A stretch of DNA of 63,769 nucleotides. Source: Ruminococcus sp. GTDB taxonomy: Bacteria > Bacillota > Clostridia > Oscillospirales > Acutalibacteraceae. Position numbers and translations under genes: made by a program. The notes below the pieces were generated by a model, which saw nothing but the letters and a program-made list of their open reading frames with translations, made no database searches and had not been told where the DNA came from. This document shows positions 46,090 through 54,061 of the stretch, one piece after another. Each line of letters begins with the position of its first letter. Position 1 is the stretch's first letter. The DNA lies in NCBI GenBank assembly GCA_024403825.1, contig JAKSRB010000003.1, forward strand, positions 1 through 63,769, in the 5' to 3' direction.

Positions 46090-46122
46090 TTAAAAATTCC
46101 CCCAAGGTTTTGTGTTGTATTT

Positions 46123-46151
46123 ATATTACCATAAAATGGTAATTTTGGCAA
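46123..46151 (-). promoter_or_regulatory. spo0A promoter with overlapping palindrome
   Basis: On minus, -35 TTGCCA (46151-46146) and -10 TAATAT (46128-46123) are 17 bp apart. ATTACCAT-AAA-ATGGTAAT (46125-46143), a perfect 8-3-8 inverted repeat, fills the spacer and overlaps the -10. I see no clear 0A box (TGTCGAA) nearby. Confidence 0.7.
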
Positions 46152-46268
46152 TAGTTTCCACGTACTTTTTTTATAAAATCCGAAAAAATATTTTTTTCAA
46201 CAACTAACACATAGCTTTATTCCGTATATTTTGGAGAATTTTTATATATTTATGCCTATGACACAATT

Positions 46269-46787
46269 TTATGTGATATTATTTAAATCAGACCACTTGT
46301 GATTATGCAATTCGCCATAATTCAGCAATTCAGGATAATCCCATTGTCTTAGCACCTCATATGTAGCTATTGCAACTGAATTTGATAAATTCAGACTTCT
46401 TGCCTCATTAATCATAGGTATTCTGAGTGTGGTATCAGGATACTGCATCAACAATTCCTCAGGCAAGCCTTTTGATTCCTTACCAAAGAGCAAATAGCAA
46501 TTATCAGGGTATTCAACATCTGAGTGACGGTGAAGACCCTTGGTTGAAAACATAAAATATTTACCACCCTTTGTCTTTTCCAGAAAATCCTGCAAGCTGT
46601 CATAATATGTAATATCCAGAAAATGCCAGTAATCAAGACCTGCGTGTTTCAGTTTTTTATCATCAATTTTAAAGCCAAGAGGTTTTACAAGATGCAGACT
46701 TGCACCTGTTACTGCACAGGTTCTTGCAATATTACCTGTATTCTGAGGTATTTCAGGCTCAACAAGAACCAAATTTAATTTTGCCAA
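46269..46787 (-). CDS. trmL: tRNA (cytidine(34)-2'-O)-methyltransferase
   Basis: A 172-residue SPOUT enzyme modifying the wobble base of tRNA-Leu isoacceptors. EPEIPQNTGNIARTC at the N-terminus, LLFGKESKGLP near 100 and INEARSLNLSNSVAIA are diagnostic. The start codon is TTG at 46787, about six bases after GGAGTGA; no Met precedes the conserved region. Confidence 0.94.
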   Translation of the reverse strand: MAKLNLVLVEPEIPQNTGNIARTCAVTGASLHLVKPLGFKIDDKKLKHAGLDYWHFLDITYYDSLQDFLEKTKGGKYFMFSTKGLHRHSDVEYPDNCYLLFGKESKGLPEELLMQYPDTTLRIPMINEARSLNLSNSVAIATYEVLRQWDYPELLNYGELHNHKWSDLNNIT

Positions 46788-46814
46788 AACTTATCACTCC
46801 ATTTTAAAAAATCT

Positions 46815-46869
46815 TTGTTTATTATATTGTAAATCGTAAACAATAATATTGCAAGATAAAATCTTGCAA
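46815..46869. promoter_or_regulatory. Paired palindromes upstream of a small gene
   Basis: TTGTTTA and TAAACAA (46815-46821, 46837-46843) form one inverted repeat, and TTGCAAGAT-AAA-ATCTTGCAA (46849-46869) is a perfect 9-3-9 palindrome. The latter ends nine bases before the GCGGAGG ribosome site. They may be operators or a 5' leader hairpin. Confidence 0.5.
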
Positions 46870-46893
46870 AAATTTTGCGGAGGACAAATAATT

Positions 46894-47076
46894 ATGCAAT
46901 CAAATACAATGATGGATATGGCAAAGGGTGCGGCTATAGGTATGGCGGCAGGACTTGCCGTAGGATATATCGGTAAGAAAACTATTGACGAAAATCCTAA
47001 AATCAAGAAAAAGGCTAACAAGGCAATACACGCTATGGAATCAATAGTGGATACTGCCCAGTATATGTTCAAATAA
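46894..47076 (+). CDS. Small conserved-looking protein with a glycine-zipper-like helix
   Basis: A 60-residue protein. MAKGAAIGMAAGLAVGYIG has the Gly/Ala spacing of a membrane-associating or YtxH-like helix, followed by a basic helical tail (NPKIKKKANKAIH). ATG 46894 follows GGAGG at ten bases; the longer upstream frame is not used. Function unknown. It has its own strong terminator and two palindromes upstream. Confidence 0.7.
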   Translation: MQSNTMMDMAKGAAIGMAAGLAVGYIGKKTIDENPKIKKKANKAIHAMESIVDTAQYMFK

Positions 47077-47089
47077 TTTGCGGAACTTT

Positions 47090-47134
47090 AAAAGCATAGA
47101 CTTTTGGAAATAAATCAAAAGTCTATGCTTTTTT
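47090..47134. terminator. Strong bidirectional terminator
   Basis: A 17-bp perfect stem (AAAAGCATAGACTTTTG and its complement) with a 9-base loop and TTTTTT on plus lies between the small gene and the convergent ttcA-like gene. Confidence 0.9.
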
Positions 47135-47150
47135 CATACATTATAAATAC

Positions 47151-47993
47151 TCATTTATCGTAATCATCAAGAAATGAATGTTCAATTCCATTGGATTTGT
47201 AGCCTACAAAGGTATCAAGACATACTGAATGAATACTGCTGAATATGCTTTTTTCAATATTAGGATTTCCCTTTTTTAACTCCTTAATCAGCATTTTTAT
47301 TTCCTGTCGTTTTGACTCTCCTATACCGTCACCACTGGCATTTATACTTTCAGTAAGTCTGCAAGCACATTGTATAAATTCAAGGTCATTGTAGCGTTTC
47401 CAAGCTAAAATTGAGTTTTCATTTATACAATACAGAGGACGGATTAGCTCCATTCCACTAAAATTAGTGCTGTGTAGTTTTGGTGGCATTGATTGAAGCT
47501 GTGAGCCGTAAAACATACCAAGTAATGTTGTTTCAATAACATCATTATAATGGTGTCCGAGTGCTATTTTATTACACCCTAAATCCTGAGCCATTTTATA
47601 TAAATGCCCTCTTCTCATTCTTGCACATAAATAACAGGGAGATTTTTCTGTTTTAGTAGTTACATCAAATATATCTGTTTCAAACACTTTTATTGGAATA
47701 TTAAGTAATTCCGCATTGCTTTCAATCTTCTGACGATTAACCTTATTATATCCGGGGTCCATAACTATATATTCAACATCAAATTCAACCTCGCTGTATT
47801 TTTGAAGATGCTTCATAAGCATTGCTAAAAGCATTGAATCCTTACCGCCTGAAATACATACAGCAATTTTATCGCCCTTGTTGATAAGCTTATAATTCTT
47901 AACCGCCATTATAAACGGATTCCAAATTTCTTTGCGATACTTTTTTATAATACTTCTTTCAACCAATTCATACTTAGTTAGCTCTCTGCCCAT
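47151..47993 (-). CDS. TtcA-like tRNA thiolation / PP-loop ATPase
   Basis: A 280-residue PP-loop ATPase. AVCISGGKDSMLL near 50-62 binds ATP. CYLCARMRRG near 145 and CACR near 230 give the cysteines expected in the Fe-S dependent TtcA family, which makes 2-thiocytidine at position 32 of tRNA. LGHHYNDVIET is the family His-rich block. ATG 47993 follows GGACGGAAG; an upstream TTG has no ribosome site. Other TtcA-family members have different targets, so the substrate is not certain. Confidence 0.85.
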   Translation of the reverse strand: MGRELTKYELVERSIIKKYRKEIWNPFIMAVKNYKLINKGDKIAVCISGGKDSMLLAMLMKHLQKYSEVEFDVEYIVMDPGYNKVNRQKIESNAELLNIPIKVFETDIFDVTTKTEKSPCYLCARMRRGHLYKMAQDLGCNKIALGHHYNDVIETTLLGMFYGSQLQSMPPKLHSTNFSGMELIRPLYCINENSILAWKRYNDLEFIQCACRLTESINASGDGIGESKRQEIKMLIKELKKGNPNIEKSIFSSIHSVCLDTFVGYKSNGIEHSFLDDYDK

Positions 47994-48161
47994 TTTCTTC
48001 CGTCCTATCTGTTGCCTATTAAATTTTATCAATCAGGCACTATTTACTATTTAATGATAGCATTATTAATTGCAAAAGTCAAATAAAGCTATTTAAAGTA
48101 TAAAAAGCAAGCAATAATTATCTTATCGCTTGCTTTAATTTATATATTATAATAGCAATAC

Positions 48162-48629
48162 TCATTCAATCAAGCATACTGCGTGTGCTGATATTCCTTC
48201 AAGTCTGCCTGTAAAACCAAGCTTTTCTTCTGTGGTCGCTTTAACGCTTATACAGCTTATATCTACACCGCACGCATTTGCTATTATTAATCGCATATTT
48301 TCAATATGTGGCTTTAGTTTCGGTTGCTGGGCAATTACTGTTGAATCAATATTTACTATTTTATAGCCGTTTTCGGCTAACACCCTGCATACTTCTTTCA
48401 AAAGTAATATACTGTCTGCTCCTTTAAATCTGTCATCAGTATCAGGAAACAGCTTTCCAATATCTCCTAATGCCGCTGCTCCGAGCAATGAATCCATTAT
48501 TGCGTGTACAAGTACATCTGCATCTGAATGTCCAAGCAAACCCTTTTCATATGGAATTTCTACTCCACCAAGTATAAGCTTTCTTTCATCTGCAAATTTA
48601 TGTACATCATATCCATGTCCTATTCTCAT
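48162..48629 (-). CDS. ispF: 2-C-methyl-D-erythritol 2,4-cyclodiphosphate synthase
   Basis: A 155-residue MEP-pathway enzyme converting CDP-ME 2-phosphate to the cyclic diphosphate. Metal ligands are in GYDVHKF (D8, H10) and later [23 protein letters not shown] is the C-terminal signature. ATG 48629 follows CGGAGGATAAA. It is 12 bases after ispD, so isoprenoid synthesis uses the non-mevalonate route. Confidence 0.96.
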   Translation of the reverse strand: MRIGHGYDVHKFADERKLILGGVEIPYEKGLLGHSDADVLVHAIMDSLLGAAALGDIGKLFPDTDDRFKGADSILLLKEVCRVLAENGYKIVNIDSTVIAQQPKLKPHIENMRLIIANACGVDISCISVKATTEEKLGFTGRLEGISAHAVCLIE

Positions 48630-48641
48630 TTTATCCTCCGA

Positions 48642-49340
48642 TTATTTATCATATCTTGTTCGCAGAATACTCTGAGCAATAGTTATATCAATAGGTGTAG
48701 TCAATTTTATGTTTTCTTCATTTCCCTTAACTACTGTTACTTCGCAACCCATTTTTTCTATTAATGAACAATCATCAGTAAAGCTGAATGATTTATCATC
48801 TGCATTGCTAAGTGCAAATTCATACAATTCACGCTCAAATACCTGTGGTGTCTGAACTGCTCTGAGCTGTGAACGAAGCGGTGTGGTTTCAATAATATCA
48901 AAGCCATTAACAATTTTTATTGTATCCTTTACAGGTACTCCCAAGGTTGCCGCTCCTGTTTCAAAAGCTACCTCAACAACCCTTTCAATCTCATCAACTG
49001 TTATCAGCGGTCTTGCACCATCATGAATTGCAAAGTATTTTGACTGGCTATCTACTGCCATTATACCGTTTTTTACACTCTCTGCACGAGTTGCTCCACC
49101 CTCAACCAAGGCTTTCACTTTATTAAAGCTGTTTTCGTCTGCAATAGCCTGTATTCTCTGCTTGTCCTGTTCTCTGCAAACAACAATGATTTCATTTATA
49201 AGATAACAATTCTGAAAAGCTTTAAGTGTGTATTCTATTGCAGGTCTTGACAGCAAGGGGATGAATTGCTTGCTGTCAGCTATGCCCATTCTTACTGAAC
49301 CACCTGCCGCTACGATTATTGCTGAAACAAATGCTGACAT
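48642..49340 (-). CDS. ispD: 2-C-methyl-D-erythritol 4-phosphate cytidylyltransferase
   Basis: A 232-residue nucleotidyltransferase activating MEP with CTP. The N-terminal AIIVAAGGSVRMG with K24 in SKQFIP, the HDGARPLI block near 105 and the TPQVF block near 160 are intact. ATG 49340 follows GGGGGAA. It is transcribed with ispF, with the metY-like gene just upstream. Confidence 0.95.
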   Translation of the reverse strand: MSAFVSAIIVAAGGSVRMGIADSKQFIPLLSRPAIEYTLKAFQNCYLINEIIVVCREQDKQRIQAIADENSFNKVKALVEGGATRAESVKNGIMAVDSQSKYFAIHDGARPLITVDEIERVVEVAFETGAATLGVPVKDTIKIVNGFDIIETTPLRSQLRAVQTPQVFERELYEFALSNADDKSFSFTDDCSLIEKMGCEVTVVKGNEENIKLTTPIDITIAQSILRTRYDK

Positions 49341-49357
49341 TTTTATTCCCCCATATA

Positions 49358-50629
49358 TCAGATTTTTTCAAAAGCCTGCTTTAAATCATCTATTAAATCA
49401 TCAACATTTTCAAGACCTACAGATAATCTGATTAAATCAGGTGCTACACCTGCTTCAATTAACTGTTCTTCTGTCATCTGTCTGTGTGTATGACTGGCTG
49501 GGTGAAGCAAACAGGTTTTTGCATCTGCAACATGAGTTGCTATTATACAAAGCTTTAAGCTGTCCATAAATTCAATAGACTTATCTCTGCCACCCTTGAT
49601 ACCAAATGCAAGAACACCACAAGAGCCATTTGGAAGATACTTTTTAGCAAGTGCATTGTACTTATTATCCTCAAGGTCAGGATAATCAACCCAAGCAACC
49701 TTTTCATTTTCACTCAAAAACTTTGCTATAGTAAGTGCGTTAAAACAATGTCTTTCCATTCTTATATGGAGTGATTCAAGACCATTTGAAAGATAAAAAG
49801 CATTCTGAGGTGACTGAATTGAACCCAAATCACGCATAAGCTGAGAGGTTGCCTTTGTAATATATCCAAGCTTTCCGAATTTTTCAGCATAAACAATACC
49901 ATGATATGACTCATCAGGCGTTGTAAGTCCTGGGTATTTATCAGCATTAGCCATCCAGTCAAAATTACCACTATCAATAATAGCACCGCCAACACCAGTT
50001 GCATGACCGTCCATATACTTTGTAGTAGAGTGAGTAACTATATCTGCACCCCATTTAATAGGCTGACAATTAATCGGTGTAGCAAAGGTGTTATCAACAA
50101 TAAGAGGTACACCATGAGAATGTGCAAGCCTTGCGAATTTTTCAATATCCAATACTGAAACAGTAGGGTTTGTAATTGTTTCACCAAAAACAGCTCTTGT
50201 ATTTGGCTTAAAGAATTTTGCAAGCTCTTCTTCAGGCAAATCCTGATCAACAAAGGTACAATCAATACCCATCTTTTTCATAGTAGTTCCAAGCAAATTA
50301 TAAGTACCGCCATAAATAGCAGATGATGCAATAATATGACTTCCTGTTTCGCAAATATTAAAAAGTGCAAAGAAATTTGCAGCCTGTCCGCTCGATGTAA
50401 GCATACCTGCTACACCGCCCTCAAGCTCAGCAATTTTTGCAGCTACACAATCATTTGTAGGGTTCTGCAAACGAGTATAAAAGTATCCGCTTGCCTCTAA
50501 ATCAAATAATTTACCCATTTCGTCACTTGTGGCATATTTCCAAGTTGTACTTTGATAAATAGGAAGCTGTCTTGGCTCTCCGTTTTTAGGTGAATATCCT
50601 GAATGTAAGCATTTTGTTTCGTTTTTCAT
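49358..50629 (-). CDS. metY: O-acetylhomoserine sulfhydrylase-type PLP enzyme
   Basis: A 423-residue Cys/Met-metabolism PLP enzyme. The PLP lysine is in THSTTKYMDGHATG near 210. The SSGQAANFFALFNI and YFYTRLQNPTND blocks and the overall length favour O-acetylhomoserine aminocarboxypropyltransferase over shorter cystathionine enzymes. It makes homocysteine (or methionine) from O-acetylhomoserine and sulfide (or methanethiol). No S-box or T-box lies in the short upstream gap. The start at 50629 has a GGAGG site. Confidence 0.9.
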   Translation of the reverse strand: MKNETKCLHSGYSPKNGEPRQLPIYQSTTWKYATSDEMGKLFDLEASGYFYTRLQNPTNDCVAAKIAELEGGVAGMLTSSGQAANFFALFNICETGSHIIASSAIYGGTYNLLGTTMKKMGIDCTFVDQDLPEEELAKFFKPNTRAVFGETITNPTVSVLDIEKFARLAHSHGVPLIVDNTFATPINCQPIKWGADIVTHSTTKYMDGHATGVGGAIIDSGNFDWMANADKYPGLTTPDESYHGIVYAEKFGKLGYITKATSQLMRDLGSIQSPQNAFYLSNGLESLHIRMERHCFNALTIAKFLSENEKVAWVDYPDLEDNKYNALAKKYLPNGSCGVLAFGIKGGRDKSIEFMDSLKLCIIATHVADAKTCLLHPASHTHRQMTEEQLIEAGVAPDLIRLSVGLENVDDLIDDLKQAFEKI

Positions 50630-50664
50630 TATTATTTATCCTCCATAAGTTCATTTGTTATAAT

Positions 50665-51156
50665 TTATAATAAACTTTTAATTAATGCAGTAATAAAATC
50701 TGTACCCCATACTACCGCACAAAGCAATGCAATAAACAAAAGTGCAGATATTAGTCTTATAAATGTGCGTTTTGTACTGCTCATATTTTCAAAAGCATCA
50801 TCAGACGGCTGAGCCTGCTCATCTGATATTTCAGTAGCTTCCTCCTTAATTGCACCAATACCAACGCAAACATCATAAGCCTTTTCATAATCAGAGTATG
50901 GAACACGCAAATCATATTCCGCCGTATCATAACCTGTAACAGAATTAGCGGACAAGTTTTTCTTTTTTGCAGATGTTTCAAAAGGAATAGAATTATCCTT
51001 TAAAGCGGCCTTAATTCGCTCAAGCTCAAGCCCATATGCTGAAAGAATAAATACGGAAGTATTATCATCTTTAATAACAGTCAAAGAGCATTTACAATTC
51101 TCGCAGGAGGTATTCTCATCATTATAAAGATGATGACATTTTTTACAAAACTTCAT
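50665..51156 (-). CDS. Zinc-ribbon, DUF2007-like, single-helix protein
   Basis: A 163-residue protein. An N-terminal zinc ribbon (CKKC and CENC within the first 20 residues) precedes a small alpha/beta region, SVFILSAYGLELERIKAALKD, which resembles DUF2007 or PII-like signalling domains. An acidic linker and a C-terminal helix (about 138-158) follow. ATG 51156 lies behind TTTGGAG; the 26 codons upstream are not used. It is probably tethered to the membrane with the ribbon inside. Function unknown. Confidence 0.65.
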   Translation of the reverse strand: MKFCKKCHHLYNDENTSCENCKCSLTVIKDDNTSVFILSAYGLELERIKAALKDNSIPFETSAKKKNLSANSVTGYDTAEYDLRVPYSDYEKAYDVCVGIGAIKEEATEISDEQAQPSDDAFENMSSTKRTFIRLISALLFIALLCAVVWGTDFITALIKSLL

Positions 51157-51285
51157 AAGTAACTCCAAAAGTCTTATATATATAATAGTATATTGTACCA
51201 TAAAAAAGCGGTATGAGCAATACCCCTGTTGCAAAAGAGAAAATTTATTTTCCTAAATTGCAATACAAATCTGGCAAAAATAAAA

Positions 51286-51316
51286 AGCAAGCAATCACCT
51301 AACATCATTGCCTGCT
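51286..51316 (-). terminator. Terminator after the 99-residue hypothetical gene
   Basis: AGCAAGCAAT pairs with ATTGCCTGCT (one G-U in minus RNA) around an 11-base loop; TTTTATTTTT follows on minus. Confidence 0.75.
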
Positions 51317-51370
51317 AAATTATTTGGTTTCAGAATTTTATTTTGATAATATTAAAAACATAAATAAAGC

Positions 51371-51670
51371 TTATTGCTTCAAAGCTCTTTCAAGCCAAAC
51401 ATCAGCAATATCCATTGCAAGATACAAGTTGCCTTTTTCACTTGCTTTTAAAATTCTCTTGCGTGGTGAAAGCTCAGGGTCTGTTGCCATAAGCTGTACA
51501 CTTACCTTGTCTGCTACATCTAATCCATTAACATTCGTCTTGCTTTTAATATTCATTCGTATTACATATGGTTCTTTCATATTACCATAATATATCTCAT
51601 CGCCACAGCGTACAAGCGGTCTGCCCTTATACATCTGAAACTCCTGAGTTGACTTTTTGGTATCTGCCAC
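51371..51670 (-). CDS. Conserved-looking hypothetical protein downstream of ireB
   Basis: A 99-residue soluble protein with a beta-rich middle (GRPLVRCGDEIYYGN, YVIRMNIKSK, DKVSVQLMATD) and a helical end with VWLERALKQ. AAAGG abuts ATG 51679 but is nine bases from GTG 51670, so GTG is preferred. It follows ireB closely. In many Firmicutes ruvX and a DUF1292 gene occupy this place; this protein does not resemble either. Function unknown. Confidence 0.7.
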   Translation of the reverse strand: MADTKKSTQEFQMYKGRPLVRCGDEIYYGNMKEPYVIRMNIKSKTNVNGLDVADKVSVQLMATDPELSPRKRILKASEKGNLYLAMDIADVWLERALKQ

Positions 51671-51685
51671 AGGTTTCATCCTTTC

Positions 51686-51931
51686 TTATACATCAAGATA
51701 TGATTTTACCAGTGCTTCGAGTAGGTCGTCACGGTCGATTTTACTTATAATATTGCGTGCGTTATTATATGTTGTAATATATGTGGGGTCCTCACTCAGG
51801 ATATATCCCACAATCTGATTTATTGGGTTATAGCCTTTCTGTCTGAGTGCATCATATACTATGCCAAGACCGATTTTTATCTGGTCATCCTTTTCTTCGC
51901 CAAGCGAAAAAATCATTGTCTTATCCAACAT
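51686..51931 (-). CDS. ireB: IreB-family regulatory phosphoprotein
   Basis: An 81-residue helical protein with the near-invariant ALRQKGYNPINQIVGYILS and NNARNIISKIDRDDLLE blocks of IreB (DUF965/YrzL). In Enterococcus IreB is phosphorylated by the kinase IreK and affects cephalosporin resistance. The expected N-terminal Thr phosphosite region is present (LDKTMIF). ATG 51931 follows CAGGAGGTG. It has its own consensus promoter. Confidence 0.92.
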   Translation of the reverse strand: MLDKTMIFSLGEEKDDQIKIGLGIVYDALRQKGYNPINQIVGYILSEDPTYITTYNNARNIISKIDRDDLLEALVKSYLDV

Positions 51932-51963
51932 ACTGAAACACCTCCTGAATTTTGTTACACTTT

Positions 51964-51992
51964 ATTATAATATATTCTGCTCAAAAATTCAA
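51964..51992 (-). promoter_or_regulatory. ireB promoter
   Basis: -35 TTGAAT (51992-51987) and -10 TATAAT (51969-51964) on minus are 17 bp apart, about 33 bases upstream of the ireB start. Confidence 0.75.
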
Positions 51993-52132
51993 GGGTATTA
52001 CGAAAAATCAAACTATTTTCACATAATTTTCACTTACTTTTATGTAAAATGCCAAATATTATTTTTTTGCAGAAAAATGGCTCTGATTATACCAGAGCCA
52101 TTTGCACAATCTTTATTAATTAATTCCGTTTA

Positions 52133-52549
52133 TCATACCTTCTGGCAAACAGCATTAATTGACTCAGGAATTTCTGTTTCATCAGCAGAAACAAGTAAAA
52201 CAATATTTGTTGATGCAGTTTCTGAAAGCTCCTGAAGCTTCTTTGTGAATGCTTCAAGACCCTCAAGACCATTTGGACAAATCTTGAATGTTGAGTCAAC
52301 AAGAATATCAGTAACATCATAGTTACCAGCACAAATACCGCTGATAAATCCGAAAAGCATATCATAGCCTTCAATAAGATACTGCTCAGTATCAACAAGT
52401 CTTGCCTTGTGTGTTACATCATAAGTAAGCTTTGAGCCTTTTTCAATAACAACAACATTACCTGATGATGCTGCTACAGCCTCGTTAGCAAGAGCAATAA
52501 GCTTTTTAGTTTTTCCTGTACCTTTTTTACCAATAAGTAAAGTAACCAT
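52133..52549 (-). CDS. Small P-loop ATPase of unknown role
   Basis: A 138-residue protein with a canonical Walker A LIGKKGTGKTKKL at the very N-terminus and a Walker-B-like ILVDST near 85. It ends shortly after IVLLVSADETEIPE, so it is a single compact domain. I do not recognise a named family. ATG 52549 follows GGAGGAACTAATT; the upstream in-frame ATG lacks a site. It follows pgi by 67 bases. Confidence 0.75.
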   Translation of the reverse strand: MVTLLIGKKGTGKTKKLIALANEAVAASSGNVVVIEKGSKLTYDVTHKARLVDTEQYLIEGYDMLFGFISGICAGNYDVTDILVDSTFKICPNGLEGLEAFTKKLQELSETASTNIVLLVSADETEIPESINAVCQKV

Positions 52550-52616
52550 AATTAGTTCCTCCGTATTATTAAACTTTATGAAATCCGCTATCACAAGCGA
52601 ATAATATTTACATAAA

Positions 52617-53954
52617 TTACTTTAATCTTGCTTCAAGAGCAGCCTTCTGGTCTTCATAGCCAGGCTTGCCAAGTAAAGCAAACATATTCTTTTTGTAGCT
52701 TTCAACACCAGGCTGATTGAATGGATTTACACCAAGCATATAACCTGAAATTGCACAAGCCTTTTCAAAGAAGTAAATGAGATAGCCAAGCTCGGTTTCG
52801 TTCATTTCAGGAACATTGATAACAATGTTTGGAACGCCACCATCATTATGAGCAAGAACAGTACCTTCAAAGGCTTTCTGATTTACAAAGCCCATTGTTT
52901 TTCCAGCAAGGAAGTTAAGACCATCAACATTAGTAGGGTCTGTGCCAAGAGTAACCTCTTTCTGGCACTTATCAAAGAGAACAACAGTTTCAAACATAGT
53001 GCGTCTGCCGTCCTGAATGAACTGTCCCAAAGAATGAAGGTCAGTTGAGAAGATAACACTTGCTGGGAAAATACCCTTGTTATCCTTACCCTCACTCTCA
53101 GCAAAGAGCTGTTTGAACCATTCTGACATCATTGTATAAGCAGGCTCATAAGAAACCATAACCTCCATAGTCTTACCCTTACGGTAAAGAATGTTACGGA
53201 TAGCAGCATATTTATAGCAATCATTTGTGCTTAAATCATCGTTGTCAAAATCCTTCTGAGCGTTTGCCGCACCCTGCATAAGAGCATCAATATCTGCACC
53301 TGAAACAGCGATTGGAAGAAGACCTACAGCAGTAAGAACTGAGAAACGACCACCTACATCATCAGGAACAACAAATGTTTCGTAACCCTCTTCATCTGCA
53401 AGAGCCTTTAAAGTACCCTTAGCCTTGTCAGTAGTACAGAAGATACGCTCTCTTGCACCGTCTTTACCATACTTGTTTTCGAGCATTTCTCTGAAAACTC
53501 TGAAAGCAATAGCAGGTTCAGTAGTAGTACCAGATTTTGAAATCATATTAACAGAAACATCCTTGCCCTCACAAAGCTCCATAATTTCAGCAAGAGCAGA
53601 TGAGCTGATAGAATTACCTGTAAAGAAAATCTGTGGAGTATCCTTGCAGGTAAGGTTATAATTCTGTGATGTTAAGAACTCAATAGCAGCTCTTGCACCA
53701 AGATATGAACCACCTATACCGATAACAATGAATACATCAGAATTTTTCTTGATTTTTTCAGCAGCAGCCTTAATGCGTGCAAATTCATCTTTATCATAAT
53801 CAGTAGGAAGTGTGAGCCAGCCAAGAAAATCATTGCCAAGACCAGAACCCTCGTGGAGAGTTTTGTGAGCAACCTTAACCTCAGCAGCTACGCCAGCATA
53901 CTCATGTTCATTTATAAAGCCTTTTAAATATTTGTCTGTAATTTTTGTAGCCAT
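52617..53954 (-). CDS. pgi: Glucose-6-phosphate isomerase
   Basis: A 445-residue enzyme of the shorter Firmicute type, interconverting glucose 6-phosphate and fructose 6-phosphate. The sugar-phosphate loop is in [13 protein letters not shown] and [11 protein letters not shown]. Catalytic Glu is near DDVGGRFS and GNLFIQ-equivalent sequence; a His/Lys region follows near [19 protein letters not shown] 53954 follows TTTGGAGGAA, with a consensus promoter about 60 bases upstream. Confidence 0.96.
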   Translation of the reverse strand: MATKITDKYLKGFINEHEYAGVAAEVKVAHKTLHEGSGLGNDFLGWLTLPTDYDKDEFARIKAAAEKIKKNSDVFIVIGIGGSYLGARAAIEFLTSQNYNLTCKDTPQIFFTGNSISSSALAEIMELCEGKDVSVNMISKSGTTTEPAIAFRVFREMLENKYGKDGARERIFCTTDKAKGTLKALADEEGYETFVVPDDVGGRFSVLTAVGLLPIAVSGADIDALMQGAANAQKDFDNDDLSTNDCYKYAAIRNILYRKGKTMEVMVSYEPAYTMMSEWFKQLFAESEGKDNKGIFPASVIFSTDLHSLGQFIQDGRRTMFETVVLFDKCQKEVTLGTDPTNVDGLNFLAGKTMGFVNQKAFEGTVLAHNDGGVPNIVINVPEMNETELGYLIYFFEKACAISGYMLGVNPFNQPGVESYKKNMFALLGKPGYEDQKAALEARLK

Positions 53955-54015
53955 TTATAATTCCTCCAAAATACCTGTTCAGAGCAAAATCACTGAACAA
54001 TTCCTTTGTTGTATT

Positions 54016-54044
54016 ATTATACTATAATACGAGTATTTTTGCAA
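54016..54044 (-). promoter_or_regulatory. pgi promoter
   Basis: -35 TTGCAA (54044-54039) and -10 TATAAT (54021-54016) on minus have a 17-bp spacer. Confidence 0.78.
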
Positions 54045-54061
54045 GGTTATTTGTCAAAAAA

